Assembly (NCBI RefSeq): GCF_022682495.2
Contig: NC_071397.1
Coordinates: forward strand, 3,997,082 to 4,061,081
Length of the DNA stretch: 64,000 nt
Direction of reading: 5' to 3'
Origin: Desmodus rotundus
Lineage: Eukaryota > Chordata > Mammalia > Chiroptera > Phyllostomidae
Shown: one piece after another, positions 51,540 to 64,000 of the stretch
Numbering within the stretch: the first letter of the stretch is position 1
Layout: each line of letters starts with the position of its first letter
Position numbers and translations under genes: made by a program
The notes under the pieces: model-generated
Seen by the model: only the letters and a program-made list of their open reading frames with translations
What the model was told of the DNA's origin: nothing
The model's database searches: none

Positions 51540-51860
51540 CTCAGATGGCCTTTTTAGGGTGGCAAAACTATGCTGTGTGACACTAATTTGGGCACCGGAC
51601 GTGGTGCGTTTGTCACGACCCACTGAATGTACAAAGAGTGAGCCTGGATGTAAACTGAGGACTTCAGTTAATAGTAACATACTGACACCAGCCCGTCGAT
51701 TGTAACAAACGCACCGCACCAACGCAAGATGTTAATAACAGGGGAACTGGGGGGACGTGGAGGGAGTATAGGGAAACTTACGTACTTTGGGCACAGTTTT
51801 TCCATAAACCTAAAGTTGCTCTAAAAGTAATGACTTAAAAAAAAAAGTCTCAAGTAATGT
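51540..51860 (+). mobile_element. L1 3'-UTR fragment
   Basis: AATAACAGGGGAACTGGGGG, then CATAAACCTAAAGTTGCTCT and a terminal A-rich run at 51837-51846 give the recognisable 3' end of an old L1 in sense orientation. Confidence 0.6.
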
Positions 51861-52209
51861 CTATTCAAATAAACAAACAAACCAAAAAAACCCCCTTGAG
51901 GCCACACTGCCCCCTCCCTGAGAGACTCAGTCAGAGACCCCCAGCAAGGACGTGGTGGGCTCAGGATTTGAACTGGAGCAGCCTTGACCACTGTGCCAAA
52001 GGCTCTTAACCCAACTTGGATTGGAAGATTGCCCAGCCTTCCCTCCCTTCTAGCCGGGATTTTGCTCCTTCTCCCACAGAGTGGCGCTGCTGTCAGGGAG
52101 GGAGGGGTAGGTGGTGGGAGGGACTGGCCACGTCCGGCCGTGGCCCTGACCTTGCTGGTTACTGAACTGCACCAGGTCCCCCAAGTCTAAATCCCTCGGT
52201 TAATTGCCT

Positions 52210-52700
52210 TCTGAGACTACTCACTGGTCCCTGGGAAAAAGTCCAGCCTTCAAGTCCTGGCCTTCAAAGCCCCTCTGACCTCATCAACTCCTCCTGCCTC
52301 CCCGTTTTTTTTGTGCCAGCGTAGCCTGCCGTGGAGCATGAGTCCCAGGGTACACCATGAGGCTCACCCTGCATGTTAACACGCTAAAGGCTCTGACAAG
52401 TCCTGCAATAAATGTTCAACATTGTTTAATCCAGACTTCCTAAATGTACTTAACTGCAGCACCGTGCTTTCTCTGGACAGCCATCTCACACGGAGCCCCG
52501 GCTCAGTACAGCCTGCGCGGGTCCCAATCCCCAGGCTTCTTCCTGAGCCTCTGCACGGAAGCCCTTCATCCCCTCCTCGCTAAGGAACATTCTCCTTATT
52601 CCTCAAGACCCAGCCTCAGGCCTCCCTCCAGGAAGTCGTTTTCCAGCCGACCCCCAGCCCCCTGTCCCAGGCCCTCTGTGCAGGACACTCCCGTGTGTGT
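52210..52700. mobile_element. L2-like LINE fragments
   Basis: CTTCAAGTCCTGGCCTTCAA with CCTCTGACCTCATCAACTCC (52235-52290), and later TTCCTCAAGACCCAGCCTCA with CTCCAGGAAGTCGTTTTCCA (52597-52645), follow the order of the L2 3' region. Diverged and non-coding. Confidence 0.55.
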
Positions 52701-52751
52701 TCTGTGTCCCCCGCCCAGGGCCCACTGTGAGCCCCTGCTGGGGACAGGTAA

Positions 52752-52850
52752 CTGTGAATGCATGAATGAATGAATGAACGAACGCATGAATGAATGAACG
52801 AATGAACGAACGAATGAACGAACGAACGAACGAACAAATGATGTCCTGGG
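52752..52850. repeat. GAAT/GAAC tetranucleotide array
   Basis: About 22 units of GAAT and GAAC, with pure GAAC stretches toward 52810-52833. Units differ mainly by T or C at the fourth position, which in GAAC units is the C of a CpG with the next unit's G. Confidence 0.9.
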
Positions 52851-53999
52851 TCCTGGTGGTCATTTCTCTGCCCCGGCCAGACCAGCGTGGCATCAAGAGC
52901 AGCCAAGAACCAAGCAGGAAGCAGAACTGGTGGCCAGTCGCTCCCCCGAGAATCTCTAGGCTCCTGGGCTCCCAGGCCTCTCCCGTCATCACTCGGGGCC
53001 CTCCAGTCCAGCCCAGAATTACACTTCTGCGTGCTGCTGCAGCCCCTTCCCCACAAGCACCTCAAAGCCAAGAAGTTTCTCCAAAGGGAGGTCAGGGTGC
53101 TGAGCAGCGGGAAGAGGTCCACGGGTGCCAGCCTTACCCTGTGGGCACATGGGCAGAGTGAAAGGAAGGGAGTCTGTTCTTGGGCTGGGAGGGGGCAGAA
53201 GGGCTGAGTTTGGGGGCTCTGGGCTCCCGTGATCTCACAGTTGGCCTGCACGACTTCAGGCAGGTCTTGCGCTTTCAGGCCTTGGTGGACGAGGTTGGGC
53301 TTTGCCCTCTCCAGTGGGGCAGCTCAAAAGAGAGAGAAGACAGTTCAGTAAGAGCAGCTGTGTCCTCGACTCCCACCTCAGTGAAATGAAGGGTGTCCTT
53401 GCTCGAAGGCTCAATGGCTCCTCTCCCAAGGCAGCTGGGGCCTGGCCCTCCATGCCACCCAGGGCAGGGCTTGCCTGGTAGGGGCTGGGGTGGCACTGCT
53501 CCAAGTGAGGGGTCGCGCATGGAGAGTCAGAGAGGGAGGCTCTGCCCTCCCAGCAGAGAGCCCGGCAGGCACAGCTTTCACCCGGAACACTCAGACAGCT
53601 GGGGAAACTTTTCAGGCCCCCAGCAGGGCTACACCCCCAGGCTAGAAGGGAGGGAGAAATCGCTGCCTCTCCCCACTCTAGGCTTTTGTGTCTTTAAATT
53701 CAGAAACAGTCTCCTCCCTCTATCCCACTGTGAGCTCTTGCTCTGCCCTCCCTCTCCCTAAATCCCCCTGCCATCTAAGCTGAGAGGCTGGTGATTTTCT
53801 TGTTTTTCACAATGGGCAGCCGAGGCCATTCAACTAACTTGCAGATATTGGTGAGCTGTCCCTGTGGTGCCTCACCCCACCCCCACCCCAGACTTCCTGG
53901 AGCAGGTGGAATTCTGACCTGGCTCCCCCTGCAGAGCCTCTGCTCCCTGAGCGGCTGCCTTCACTCTGGGCCAGGGTGTCAGCAAGGCCCCCCGGGCTG

Positions 54000-54440
54000 G
54001 GAGCTCTTCTCCTTGTTTGGGCCATGGATCCCTTCTCAAAATAATGTTTTCATATGCATAAAATAAAATACACAGGGTTGCAAAGCAAGCTAGTCATGTT
54101 GGAATACAGTTGTGAAAATATCGTTTAAATGCGTGATGTTGTAAGACATGGGTTCCTTTATTAACACGCTAAATACAAGATCTCGGGTGAGCCTAATACA
54201 CTACTATAAATGTGAGGTGGGAATGAGTGCAGACAATGTTCCAGGGTGACCTGTACCCAGGCGAGGGAGACGGAGAGCTCTGTGCTGTCCTCCGGCCCCA
54301 CTAACACGACTGCAGCTTGTTGCCTGGATTCCAGTGCAGGTGAGTGGAAGCAAAGCTGTCATCACTCCCAGTACAAGTTCATGGGCCTGTAAAGTAGTGT
54401 ACAGCTATGGTGTATGGACCCCAGTTAAGAACCCTTGTTC
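54000..54440. mobile_element. Possible ancient DNA transposon
   Basis: The left part, GGGCCATGGATCCCTTCTCA with ATGCATAAAATAAAATACAC, and the right part, TGTATGGACCCCAGTTAAGA with ACCC, look like inverted ends of an old hAT-like repeat. I do not know the family name with certainty. Confidence 0.4.
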
Positions 54441-56124
54441 TAGACACTAAAACGTGACTTGAGGGTTTGTTCTCTGCGATTTCTCAACCGACCCGCACGC
54501 CCACCGTTTGCTCATGCAGCCAGCTTGCACCCAGACGCCTACAATGCATACTCCCCCCAGCCCCCGGGGTCTCCCAGCCTCACTATCCAGGAACGGGTCT
54601 GCGTGGGACATTTCATAGGGAATTTGCCAGGCCTCTGCATCTACTTTGCAAACTGGATGGAATTCCCCCATCCCCACCCCAGAGCACTCCCTGTAAACGG
54701 GAATTTTACCGATGAAGGTATTTGGGCCTGGAGTGGAAACTGGGGCCCAGGCCCCTTTCCATTCACCACTGTGCTTTCCTGTCCGCTGCAGCCGTGCACG
54801 GGCATTTACTGAGATTAATGAGCAGTTTTCACTCCCTGCATTCCCGTCCCTGTCTCCCCAACCACCAAGGCACAAAGATGCCAGGCCTAGGGACAGATTT
54901 GTGGTAACTGGCCAAGAGAAGAAGCTACCAGAAAAATACTTGTTTCTCGCTGCTTTCCCAAAGGTCTCGCCCTGAGAATGTTTTGCTGGGACTCTAGGAC
55001 GGGGAAAGGTTGGGAGTGAGTGAGGGAAGCGTGTTCGAGGAGCCATATGGCTTAGCTAAGGTGTTTCTCCCGACTGGAAGGAGGCAGAGGCCAGTTCGTG
55101 CCCACATTCTTTGGGGACTGTGCCCAGCTCCCCATCAACACTCTGGCAAAACTCAGGAGGAGGCTGCTGGGTACACGTAGGGAGGCTGGCCCTGGGCCTG
55201 GGGCTCCTGGTCTTGGCTGCAATTCCCGTGTCCTGAGTGTGACCTGGCACAGCAGAACCACGGACGTGACAGAGCCCTGTGGACTGGGACACAGGGGTTC
55301 TGTGGCAGACACAGCTGGTTTCCTCCCCGCCGATTATTATCTCTTCCTCCTTAAAGAACCCACGTTTTGTTCAGGTTGCAACTTGTGCAGGAGGGTGAGC
55401 CTCTCCTGCAGCCCCAGGTGGTCACCCATGATTGTTCTAAACCAAGTGAGCTAGTGTTTCCTTTGCTAGTGGTTGGTTCAGGGCTCAGTTCTGACCCAGA
55501 GCACTTGGGGGAGGGCTGGGAGGAGGTCCAGGTGATTCGCATCTGCCGTCTACCCAAAGACGGTTGCGGGAGCTCTGCGGCTCCGGCAGCCTTTGGAGAC
55601 GGTGAGGAAAGAAACCTAAGCGTTAAACAAATCCACACGTTGAGGATGATAGAATGTAAGGATGGGAATGTCCTGAACCCTTGGAGACATCAGGAAGCTG
55701 TGAAACCGTCTCAGGGACTGCCTGCCTCCAGACTTCTTGGGCAAAATAACTAAGTACCTTTGCAGGAATTTACCTGAGCCACTCTCACAGGGTTCCTCCC
55801 CCACAAAGCCCATAAATGCTTCCTTGATGCAGCATCTCAGTGGCTTTAAGTACAGACTGATGACGTGAGGGGCTTTCTCGTGTTGTGCGGTCCTTAAAAC
55901 CCTAGAACTTTTGTGTAATTCCAAGGAGGAGACCCAGTAAAGACTGGAGTTGGATTTCCTCCAGCCCAGCAGGACAGGGCCTTGGCTCTACAAACTTAAC
56001 CTTGGCCCTGGCTTTCCTTGTTACCCTCCCTCATGAGAGTAACACCTCTGTCTAATCCTTTCCTTTCCCTGTGTGCTATGTACTCAGTAGCTAAGTGTTG
56101 GGCTCTTGGGGCACACTGCTGGCT

Positions 56125-56275
56125 GCTCTGCCATAACCAGATGTGTGACTTTGGGCCTTGGTTTCCTCATCTGTAAAATGAGGATAATACTAGTAAAGAA
56201 ATTAATATAAGGAATGCACTTAGAATGGTGCCCGGCACATGGGAAGCACTTGCTGAGTGAGAACTATTTATTATT
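56125..56275 (+). mobile_element. MIR element
   Basis: ATGTGTGACTTTGGGCCTTG, then TTTCCTCATCTGTAAAATGA, then GAATGGTGCCCGGCACATGG is a sense MIR core. Confidence 0.82.
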
Positions 56276-57574
56276 TTCTCTACCACACCCTCCTCCCTCT
56301 GTGATTACCACATCTTCCCGACTTCTTCACTTCCTCCTTCTCAACAGCAGTTTTCTCCACTCACCTGGTCTCCTTCACGTTACATCCTCTTCTCGATAGG
56401 TCAGTCCTTAACGGGTCTGGACCCAGTCACCCTTGGCTTCTATTACAACTCTGGTATATGCAACCTCTCATGCAGGGGCTGGGAGGCAGCAGAGAGATGC
56501 GTCGGGAACCTGGGCTTTGTGTACAAGAAGACCTGGGGTTAAGAGAGAGCGGGGTTTAAGGAAGTGGCTTGTGAGACTCAGGGCAGGGGGCGAAGGTTGG
56601 TGAGTCTGACATTTGTCGGGCGTGCTGGCAGGCTGGACATTTATGCAAGATGTCTGTGTTACAGTCTTGAGGCAGAATTCCTTCTTCTCTGGGAAACCTC
56701 AGCCCTTGCTCTTAAGGCCTTCAACTGATTGGATGAGGCCTACGTACCTCAGGAAGGGCAATCTGCCATACTTAAAGTGGGCTGATCGTAAATGCTAATC
56801 ACATCTACAACTTCTTCATGGCATTAGCTAGCCTGGTATTTAACCGTACAGCTGGGTACATAGCCTACCAAGTTGACACATGAAATTAGCTATCACACCA
56901 TGCCTTTGGCCAGAGCACATTTTAATCCTCTGGGGCTCATTATTTTTCTTTACAGTGGAATAATAGCAGAGCCTGCCTCCTGGACAGATGAGGGATAGGC
57001 GCATAGAGTGCATGGGAAACGTCAGCTGTCTGTGCTATTGTTGTGGCTGTACCAGGAGCTGCTCACAAACACATGCTGACAATGACAATACTCTCAGGAG
57101 TGCCAGGAACACCCCCTGCTGCTGCACTCACGTTTTTGGTTGAGCTGCGTGGGTGTCACGCAAAGCCAGGGAGGTGTTCTGTGCTTATTCCCATCTGACT
57201 CTCCGCCCAACAGGCCGGTCCAGAGCCTTTAATTTCACGTGAAAATCCCCAAAGAAACAAATCTTTAGGAATTCTCCACTCTCTTCTTTGTGGGGTGGGG
57301 AGGAAAGTTTCTCCACTGGGTTTCTTCATCTTTGAGACAGCGTGGGGCTTGGAGCAATATGTCAGGAAAAATTACATGTGTCTTCTTCAGCCACTTCACA
57401 TTTTATACGAATGGCCTATTCGTGGCAGTGAACAGCCAAGTGGAAAGCAGATGACAGCTCGGTGTTCCTGGAAATCAGCAAGTCGATCGAGCTGCCAAAC
57501 AGAAATCTCTGCATTGTAAAATACTGCTAACGCTCCGGAAAGTTGTTTTAAGTAAGAGTGATTTTTAAAAAGGG

Positions 57575-57652
57575 AAATTCTTTCTTTCTTTATGTCCCTC
57601 CCTCTTTGTCTTCCTCCCTCCCTCCCTCCCTCCCTTCCTTCCTTCCTTCCAT
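57575..57652. repeat. Pyrimidine-rich simple repeat (CTTT/CCCT/CCTT)n
   Basis: TTCTTTCTTTCTTT, then runs of CCCT and CTTC units up to 57650. Polypurine on the other strand. Confidence 0.92.
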
Positions 57653-58019
57653 TTTGAAGCCAGTGTTGCCCACTGTTTGAAACTATTTCTTCTAATGTGT
57701 TCAGCCTCAGCACGAGTTTTTAAAAACAGGCGGGATGACATAGGGGTCTCTCTGCCTCTTTCTGAGCTCTTTCCATTGTTCCAGTTAACTGGCTCCCTTG
57801 TCCGCCTGGCCAGAAGTGGGCCTGCCTTCCTTCCCCGCTGTTTCCTCTCCTCTGCTACGGCGTGGCCTCGGTCCCAGCCATCTCTCTCTTTCAGAGTCAG
57901 GAGCACGGCGACCCGAAACACCCTCTCTGCCTCCAGTATCAAGCTGCACCTTTAACAGAAATATTTATGTATGTGCACATATACGTACATACATAGGTAC
58001 ATATACATATATATTTTTA

Positions 58020-58520
58020 AATACACTTTTTATTTTAGAATAGTTTCAGATTTACAGAAAAGCTGCAAAGAGAATACAGAGAATTCCCATATACCACTCA
58101 CCCAGTTCCCCTCTTATTAATATCCTACATTGATTGCATGGTTCATTTGTCACAAATAATAAACCAATATCGATATATTGTTATTAACTAACATATAAGT
58201 ACTTTATTCAGATTTCCTTAGTTTTTACCGAGTGTTCTTTGCTGTCCCAGGACCCCCTCCAGGATGCCACATGTCTCTTTAGGGTGTGACAGTTTCTCAG
58301 ATTCTCCTTATTTTTGATGAATTTAACAGTTTTCAAGAGCACTGGTTGGGTATTTTGTAAAATGACTCTCAGCTGGAGTTTGTCTGGTGTTTTTCTCGTA
58401 ATTCGGCTGGGATGGTGTGCCTTGGGGATGAAGGCCGCTGGGGCAAGACGCCATTCTCATCACACTGTACCAAGAATACACGTACAGTATGATTTACCAC
58501 CGAGGTGAGGTAAGGCAGTC
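58020..58520 (-). mobile_element. Old L1 3'-end fragment (antisense)
   Basis: TTTCAGATTTACAGAAAAGC, then TTCCCATATACCACTCACCC, then CTTTATTCAGATTTCCTTAG and TCTCAGATTCTCCTTATTTT follow an old mammalian L1 3' region read in reverse. Confidence 0.65.
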
Positions 58521-60099
58521 TTTCCCAGGTTTCTCCACTCTAAAGGTGATTTTCCTTCCCTTCTCGTACTATACTTTTTGGGAGCAAGTCACTAAGCACA
58601 TCCGACCCTTAAGGAGGGGAGTTACACTTCCTTGAGGAGGGAGTACCTATTAAAGTTATTTGGAGTTCTTCTGTATGGGAGATTCATTCAGCAATTGATT
58701 TATATCAGAATGGAATCATGGATGTTTATTTAATACTTTGGGTTATAATCTAATAAATACTAAAATAAAATATAAATAATAAAACTTTTCCCTTTTAACT
58801 TGATATGTAGATTTTCTTCCTCTTGTATGAATTGGGTCCGTATCCCTGAAAGGACCCACAGGTGCTCCCACAGCGGAAGGAGAGCCCACTCATCGATCAT
58901 GAAACACCTGGGGCCCTCGGGGTTAGTGGGAAATACTTTTCACTGCTCCCATTTGGATGCCGGCCAACCCACAAGGCCCCCTTCAGATGGGCATCCCGAA
59001 GGCACTTCCCTCTCTTGTCTGTCTTCTTCCCTGTTGACATTCTCAGTCTTTTCCACTCCTATGTGCACCCACCCTTGGTAAGGAATTTGGAGGACCTTCA
59101 TTCTATTTGCATGAAATAATAATAAAGCTAAATATAATAAATAACATTTCTAGGCATTATAGCTATTTTTTGTTGCATGGTTTCGAGGTGGACTGTTTTG
59201 GGTACTTTAAATATAGTTTATAATCTTTGCACTAATTGCAAGGTAACTATTATTCCTGTTTTACATACACAGAAACTGCATCTCTGATAATTAAAACAAT
59301 GCCCCTGAGGTTTTCCTCCTCCTGCACAAATTGCTCCCTGTCAGCAGTCTCCTTCACTGGTTCCTCTTCTCGCCTGCCTCCCACGCGGCCGTGGGCAGGC
59401 CAGTCCGTCTGAGCCCGTTTCTTGTCTGGCAACGCCGTTGGATGAATTCAGTGAGATGCACGGAGAGCCTCCACACTCGCCACGGAGTTCAATAAATGGC
59501 ATTTGTTATTGCTGTTAATTTCATAAGGATCAAATTGATGTTTTTTTTTAAAAACTCTCTCCGTTCTTGGTTCTGTTGATTTTCACCTCTAACGATCGCT
59601 TCCACTCTCATGGCTTGAAATATCGCCTACGTGCCAAAGAACAGCAAATGTCTATCTCACCTCAGGTCTTTCCTCTAAATCTCAGACAAGTCAACATCTT
59701 CACCTAAGTATTTTAAAGCAAAATTAGAGATCCTTCTTCCAGTAGTAGTGGAGTAGCCTGTATTGTGTTATAATGAGTATGGACTGTGGACAAAATTTTA
59801 AAAACAATTATTGGAAGGGACTGGATAGAACAGAAGCAGGCAGAAACTGGAGGGGAGCCAACCACTGATAGAGGAAGGTGCAGTGGTTAAGATGAGTGAT
59901 TCTTACAAGGGTTTTGCCCGAAGGCACTAACTATCCAGAACTTGTACTATGGGATGGACAGAATTGAGCACAGAGTTGCTAGTCTTACTGGTTTGACAAG
60001 TCCGAGAACGGGTTTTAGAAAGGAAATCCAAGAAAGGAAGAAGTCACAGTGGCTTCTTAAAGTGCGTATAACATTTGACCAAATCCGTGGTTGACTCCT

Positions 60100-61320
60100 G
60101 ATCGGTGCAGGGGGCACTCCAAGGACCCCGGCAGAGAACAACCAGAAAAAACAACTGGAAGCTGAGAGAAACAAGCAGAAATTTTAGCTGCTGCCAATCT
60201 GAAGGGACAGAGTATTTGGAAGTTTATGCCTTCCTGCTTAAAAATAAATACACGTTAGGTAGAAGACAACAGAATCTAGATTTTCTACAATTCATCATCT
60301 ACAATGCCCAGTGTAAGAAACTTATTAGACAGGGGAATGTGATTATAGCCAAAAGAAAAGCAGACAATAGAAAGTAATTCTGAAATAACTCAGATATTTA
60401 ATTAGTAGATAAAGATTTCAAAGGGCCTATAATAAATGTGTTCAAGGACTTTAAAAAATGTATACACATAATGAATGAACAGATGGGCAAATTCAACAGG
60501 GACCTAGACACTATAAAAAAGAACTGAATGGCAATTCTAGAATTAAAAAGCACAATATCCTAAGTAAAAAATTCACTAATAGTCTGAATAGAATATTGGA
60601 GATGGGAGAAAAGTAAACTTGAATAAAAAGTTTTAAAATGTACCCCAATTTGAAGAACAGAGAGAAAAACTATTTGAAAAAATAAGCAAAGCTTCAATAT
60701 CAAGTCATCTAACATACGTGTAGTTCAACTTCTAGAAGGAGAGGAGATAGACAGTTGGGGAGAAAAATTATTTGAAGAAATAATGGTCAAAAATTTGCCG
60801 AATTTGATGATAAATATAAAGTAACAGATCCAAGAAACTCAGCAAACCCAGAGCTTGATAAATACAAAGAAAACTACTCCTGAAACACATCATAATCAAA
60901 CTACAAAAAACCCACAACAAATATAAAGAGAAAAACTGGAAAGTGACTATGAAAATCAACGTGGTATCTACACAGGGACCAGTAGTAGAAAAGTCAGCGG
61001 ACTTCTTATCAGAAATACGGAGGCAAAAACAATAAAACATCTTACTCAATGTGTAAAACCTGTCAGCCTAGAATTGAATATCCAGCAAAAATACTCATCA
61101 AAAGTGAAGATGAAATGAAGATACTTTCAGATAAAGAAAAAAACTATGACATTTATCACTAGCAATTGTGTACTACAAGAAATATTAAAGTCAATTCTTG
61201 AGGGAAAATGACAACCAATGGACATTTGAACCTTACAGGAAAGAATTAAGAGCGCTGGAAAATGGCTAAATGTGGGAAAACTTTAACATGTATGCTTACT
61301 TATGTATATGTACTATTTCT
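60100..61320 (+). mobile_element. HAL1/L1 ORF1 remnant
   Basis: The sense strand keeps the order of an L1M/HAL1 ORF1: CAAGGACTTTAAAAAATG, AATTCAACAGGGACCTAGAC, GAGGAGATAGACAGTTGGGG, GAAACACATCATAATCAAAC, AGAATTGAATATCCAGCAAA. Frames are broken throughout by stops. Old and inactive. Confidence 0.72.
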
Positions 61321-61329
61321 TAATTTTTA

Positions 61330-62935
61330 GAAGTTCTTTATTTTTAATTACAGTTGATATACAAAATTTTATTAGTATCAGGTGTACAACTCAGTGATTA
61401 GACATTTGTGTAACTTATAAAGTGATCAAATCTAGACCCACCTGAGAGCATACATAGTTACCATTGATGCTACTGACCGTATTCCCTGTGCAGGACTTTC
61501 CATCCTGTGACTACTTTGTAACTGCCGCTTTGTACTTCTTAATCCCTCCCCCTTTCCACCCATCCCCCGCAACGCCCTTCCACCCGGCACCATCAAGGTG
61601 TTCTCTGTATCTATGAGTCTGTTTCTGTTCTTCTGGTTTGTTTATTTTAGTGTTTTACATTCCACATATAAGTGAAATAACTGGCATTTGTCTTTCTCTG
61701 GCTGACTTATTGAATTCAGCACAGTAATCTCTAGGTCCATCCATGTTGTTTCAAATGGCAAGATTTCATTCTTTTTTCTTTTTTTTTTTCATGGCTGAGC
61801 CATATTCCATTGTACACTTCTTTACCCATTCATCTGCCAAGGGGCACCTAGGTTGCCTCCTTTTATTGGCTATGGTGAATAATGCTTCAGTAGACCTAGG
61901 GATGCAAATGTCTTTTTAATTTATGGTTTGGGGTTTCTTTAAATACCCCAAAATGGAATTGCCAAATCCTTTTTCATCTCTTGTTATCACCTCGGTTTTA
62001 CAGCCTATTTTGTCTGGTGTAAGTATTGCTACCCCTGCTTTTCTTTTCATTTCCATTTTCATGAAATATCTTTTTCTGTCTTTGCACTTTCAATCTGTGT
62101 ATGTCGTTCAATCTGAAATGAGTCTCTTGCAGACTGCAGATTTAAGGGCCTGGGTTTGTTACTGCTGGTTGCCCTGGCCTGTGCTTCCCTGCACGTGAGC
62201 TCACAGAGCCCAGTCACTGGTAAACTGACGTGGAGACAGTGGGCAACCCTGCCTTGTTTCAGAGGAAGTGCTTCTAAAACAGTGTTGCAATGAAGTATGA
62301 ATATTTACTGCTCTTTCTTAGAGACGCTTAATCAGGTTAAGGAAGTTGGCTTTTTTCCTTCTTTACTAGCTTTTAAAAAAATTACATAGAAGTGTTGATT
62401 GTATTGATTGCCTCTTCTATGAAAAAATCATGTGGTCTCTTTTGCCTTTGAATCAGTTAATGTAATGAGTGTATTAACAGATTTTCGAATGTTAAGCCGT
62501 CCTCAGAGATTCCCCTGGTGAACCCTCCTGGGTCATAATACCCGTGCACACAAATACACAAATGCTGTGTTCTCAGTGCGCTGCTTCCCTTTCCCTCCAG
62601 TTTTAGGTAACGATAAGGTTATAAAATGACTTCAGGAATTTCTCCCCCCCTCTCAATTTTGCCAGAGCTTTTCTAATTTTCTGCCTCGTTAATCTTTCTT
62701 TTCATAAAATCAACTTTTGGCTTTGTTGATCGACTCTATATATACTTTTAAACTAGTTTCTGCTCTTAGCTTCAGTTTTTTTAAGTTTTATTTTACTGTT
62801 CTTTTTCTGACTTCTTAACTTGGATACTTAGCTCCTTAGTTTTCAATTCTTCTCCTTTTCTAATATATTTATATAAGGCCATAAGATATAATATGTCATA
62901 TCTTAGTTATTATTTTTCAAATATTCATTGTGATT
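61330..62935 (-). mobile_element. Antisense L1 fragments
   Basis: 61330-61920 is antisense L1 3' UTR (ATTACAGTTGATATACAAAA, CTCTGTATCTATGAGTCTGT, CATATTCCATTGTACAC). 61960-62170 and 62220-62935 are antisense ORF2 pieces (for example TTGCCTCTTCTATG and TTCATAAAATCAACTTTTGG). Pieces are out of continuous order, so several deletions are likely. Confidence 0.72.
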
Positions 62936-62953
62936 GGGGGGGCCAATAAATTA

Positions 62954-64000
62954 CAGTTGACCCTTGAAGAACATGGGGGTCAGGAACACTGACCCCTGCA
63001 CAGCTGAAAATTGTGTATCATTTTTGACTCCCCAAAAACATAACTACTAATAGCCTACTGTTGACTGGAAGCCTTACTGCTAAAATAAACAGTAAAATAA
63101 CACTTATTTTGTGTTATATATATCACATGCTGTATTCTTACAATACAATAAGCTAGAGAAAATAAAAGATTATTTAGAAATCATAAGGAAGAGAAATTAC
63201 ATTTACAGTCCTTTACTGTATTTACATTACTGTGCAACACTGTGTTTATTGATGCCATAAATTTATATCACCTGCTTACAAGGTGAATCATCTGTCAGTA
63301 CCTACACCAGTACTGTCTTATATGATACAAAACACTGTGGATGTCACAGGTGTTACTGACACGAGCTATCAGAAACGAAAAGACGGGAAAAGTCAATTTA
63401 CATTTACATGCATTGATAACGAAGAAGAAGCAATATGATCGATTGCTTTATGGCAGCTTAGCGTAATCCATACAATTGCCCCACAGTGGCCTAACCCACA
63501 CGTTCATGAACGAATCACCGTAAAATTTTTATGGCAAACAGTATCACAGACATACTCATAATATGGTATTGGGAACATTCTTACATTTAAAAAAAACATT
63601 TCCTGAAATGATAGGCTGATATACAGTCTCTCCAGTTACTGGAGAGGTATATGGCAGTGTAACTCCTTGAAAGCAAAGCTATAAAATGGCAAGAAAACTG
63701 GCACATTAATTTTATATGAAATATCACTTACCTTACGCTTATGAGAACAGGCTACCCACCTGTGCGTGAGTCTTGCACACGGTGTTCTACAGGGTGAACA
63801 CTTACACAATAATGATAACGATACGGAAGTGTCTCAGACCCTTCCCGCTGTAGAGCAACTAGATTTTCACACGAGGACCCCCCCACACATACAGTTAATA
63901 TGTTTATTAACGGTACAGCATGATGACTACTTACTATTCATTAAGTGCAAGTGGATCATTATAAAAGTTGTCATTCTCGGCGTCTTCCTGTAGCGGAGGC
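62954..64000. mobile_element. Tigger/MER2-like DNA transposon, runs off the window
   Basis: Starts CAGTTGACCCTTGAAGAACA, directly preceded by TA, and continues ACTACTAATAGCCTACTGTT and AAATCATAAGGAAGAGAAA in the order of the MER2/Tigger consensus as I recall it. The other end is not in the window. No transposase frame is open. Confidence 0.6.

Larger units (their letters stand above)
48191..64000. other. Intergenic region downstream of MAPK13
   Basis: 15.8 kb without a recognisable gene. Repeats are listed separately. In 53,000-54,000, 54,450-56,100, 56,300-57,560 and 58,770-60,100 I see no gene and no repeat I can name. The open frames there are short and without domain signatures. Confidence 0.75.

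Noticed and set aside
52752..52850. CRISPR-like array
   Set aside because: It is a tetranucleotide microsatellite without spacers, and the DNA is a vertebrate genome.
60105..60377. 90-codon open frame on + as a small gene
   Set aside because: It lies in HAL1/L1-derived sequence and ends in the ORF1-like remnant; no independent support.
48191..64000. Start of the next gene of the locus (BRPF3 in human)
   Set aside because: No PHD-finger or bromodomain exon and no CpG-island promoter is visible before the window ends.

Overview
The window is vertebrate nuclear DNA, almost certainly from a bat. Six tRNA-derived SINEs of the bat Ves type (tRNA-like head with a B box, CT-rich tail or A/T-rich end, several with clear target-site duplications) are scattered through it, together with mammalian MIR, L2, L1, HAL1-like, hAT (MER5-like), mariner/Tigger and MaLR LTR sequence. 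Both genes are recognised from their exon translations: the 3' part of MAPK14 (p38-alpha kinase) and the complete MAPK13 (p38-delta kinase), head-to-tail on the + strand, the tandem order known for this locus in other mammals.

Layout. 1-20,370: 3' half of MAPK14. It holds the two alternative 80-nt exons 9 (6993-7072 and 11105-11184), exon 10 (13467-13545), exon 11 (17086-17259) and terminal exon 12 with a 2.3-kb 3' UTR ending at an AATAAA at 20346. Exons 1-8 lie upstream of the window. 20,370-39,250: repeat-rich intergenic DNA, with a mariner remnant, a 5'-intact but 3'-missing L1 whose 5' UTR contains three pyrimidine-rich monomers, MIRs, MER5-like copies and three Ves SINEs. 39,050-39,800: CpG-rich promoter of MAPK13. 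39,370-48,190: all 12 coding exons of MAPK13, totalling 1098 coding nt (365 codons plus stop), with every exon length in the expected p38 pattern. 48,190-64,000: intergenic DNA without a recognisable gene, dominated by nested retroelements (an HAL1-like element within L1 3' sequence within a split MaLR LTR), old L1/HAL1 pieces and a Tigger/MER2-like transposon running off the end.

Biology. Both genes encode stress-activated MAP kinases activated by dual phosphorylation of a TGY loop by MKK3/MKK6. The TGY of MAPK13 is visible in exon 7; that of MAPK14 lies upstream. The most informative signals concern splicing. Intron 8 of MAPK13 is a textbook U12-type intron. Both alternative MAPK14 exons 9 have U12-like branch sites upstream but ordinary U2-type donors, which would by itself make them mutually exclusive. 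The intron-retention tail that makes the Mxi2 isoform of p38-alpha is frameshifted here. I found no RNA gene, CRISPR array, complete mobile element or novel multi-gene system; the remaining interest is in splicing logic and nested repeats.
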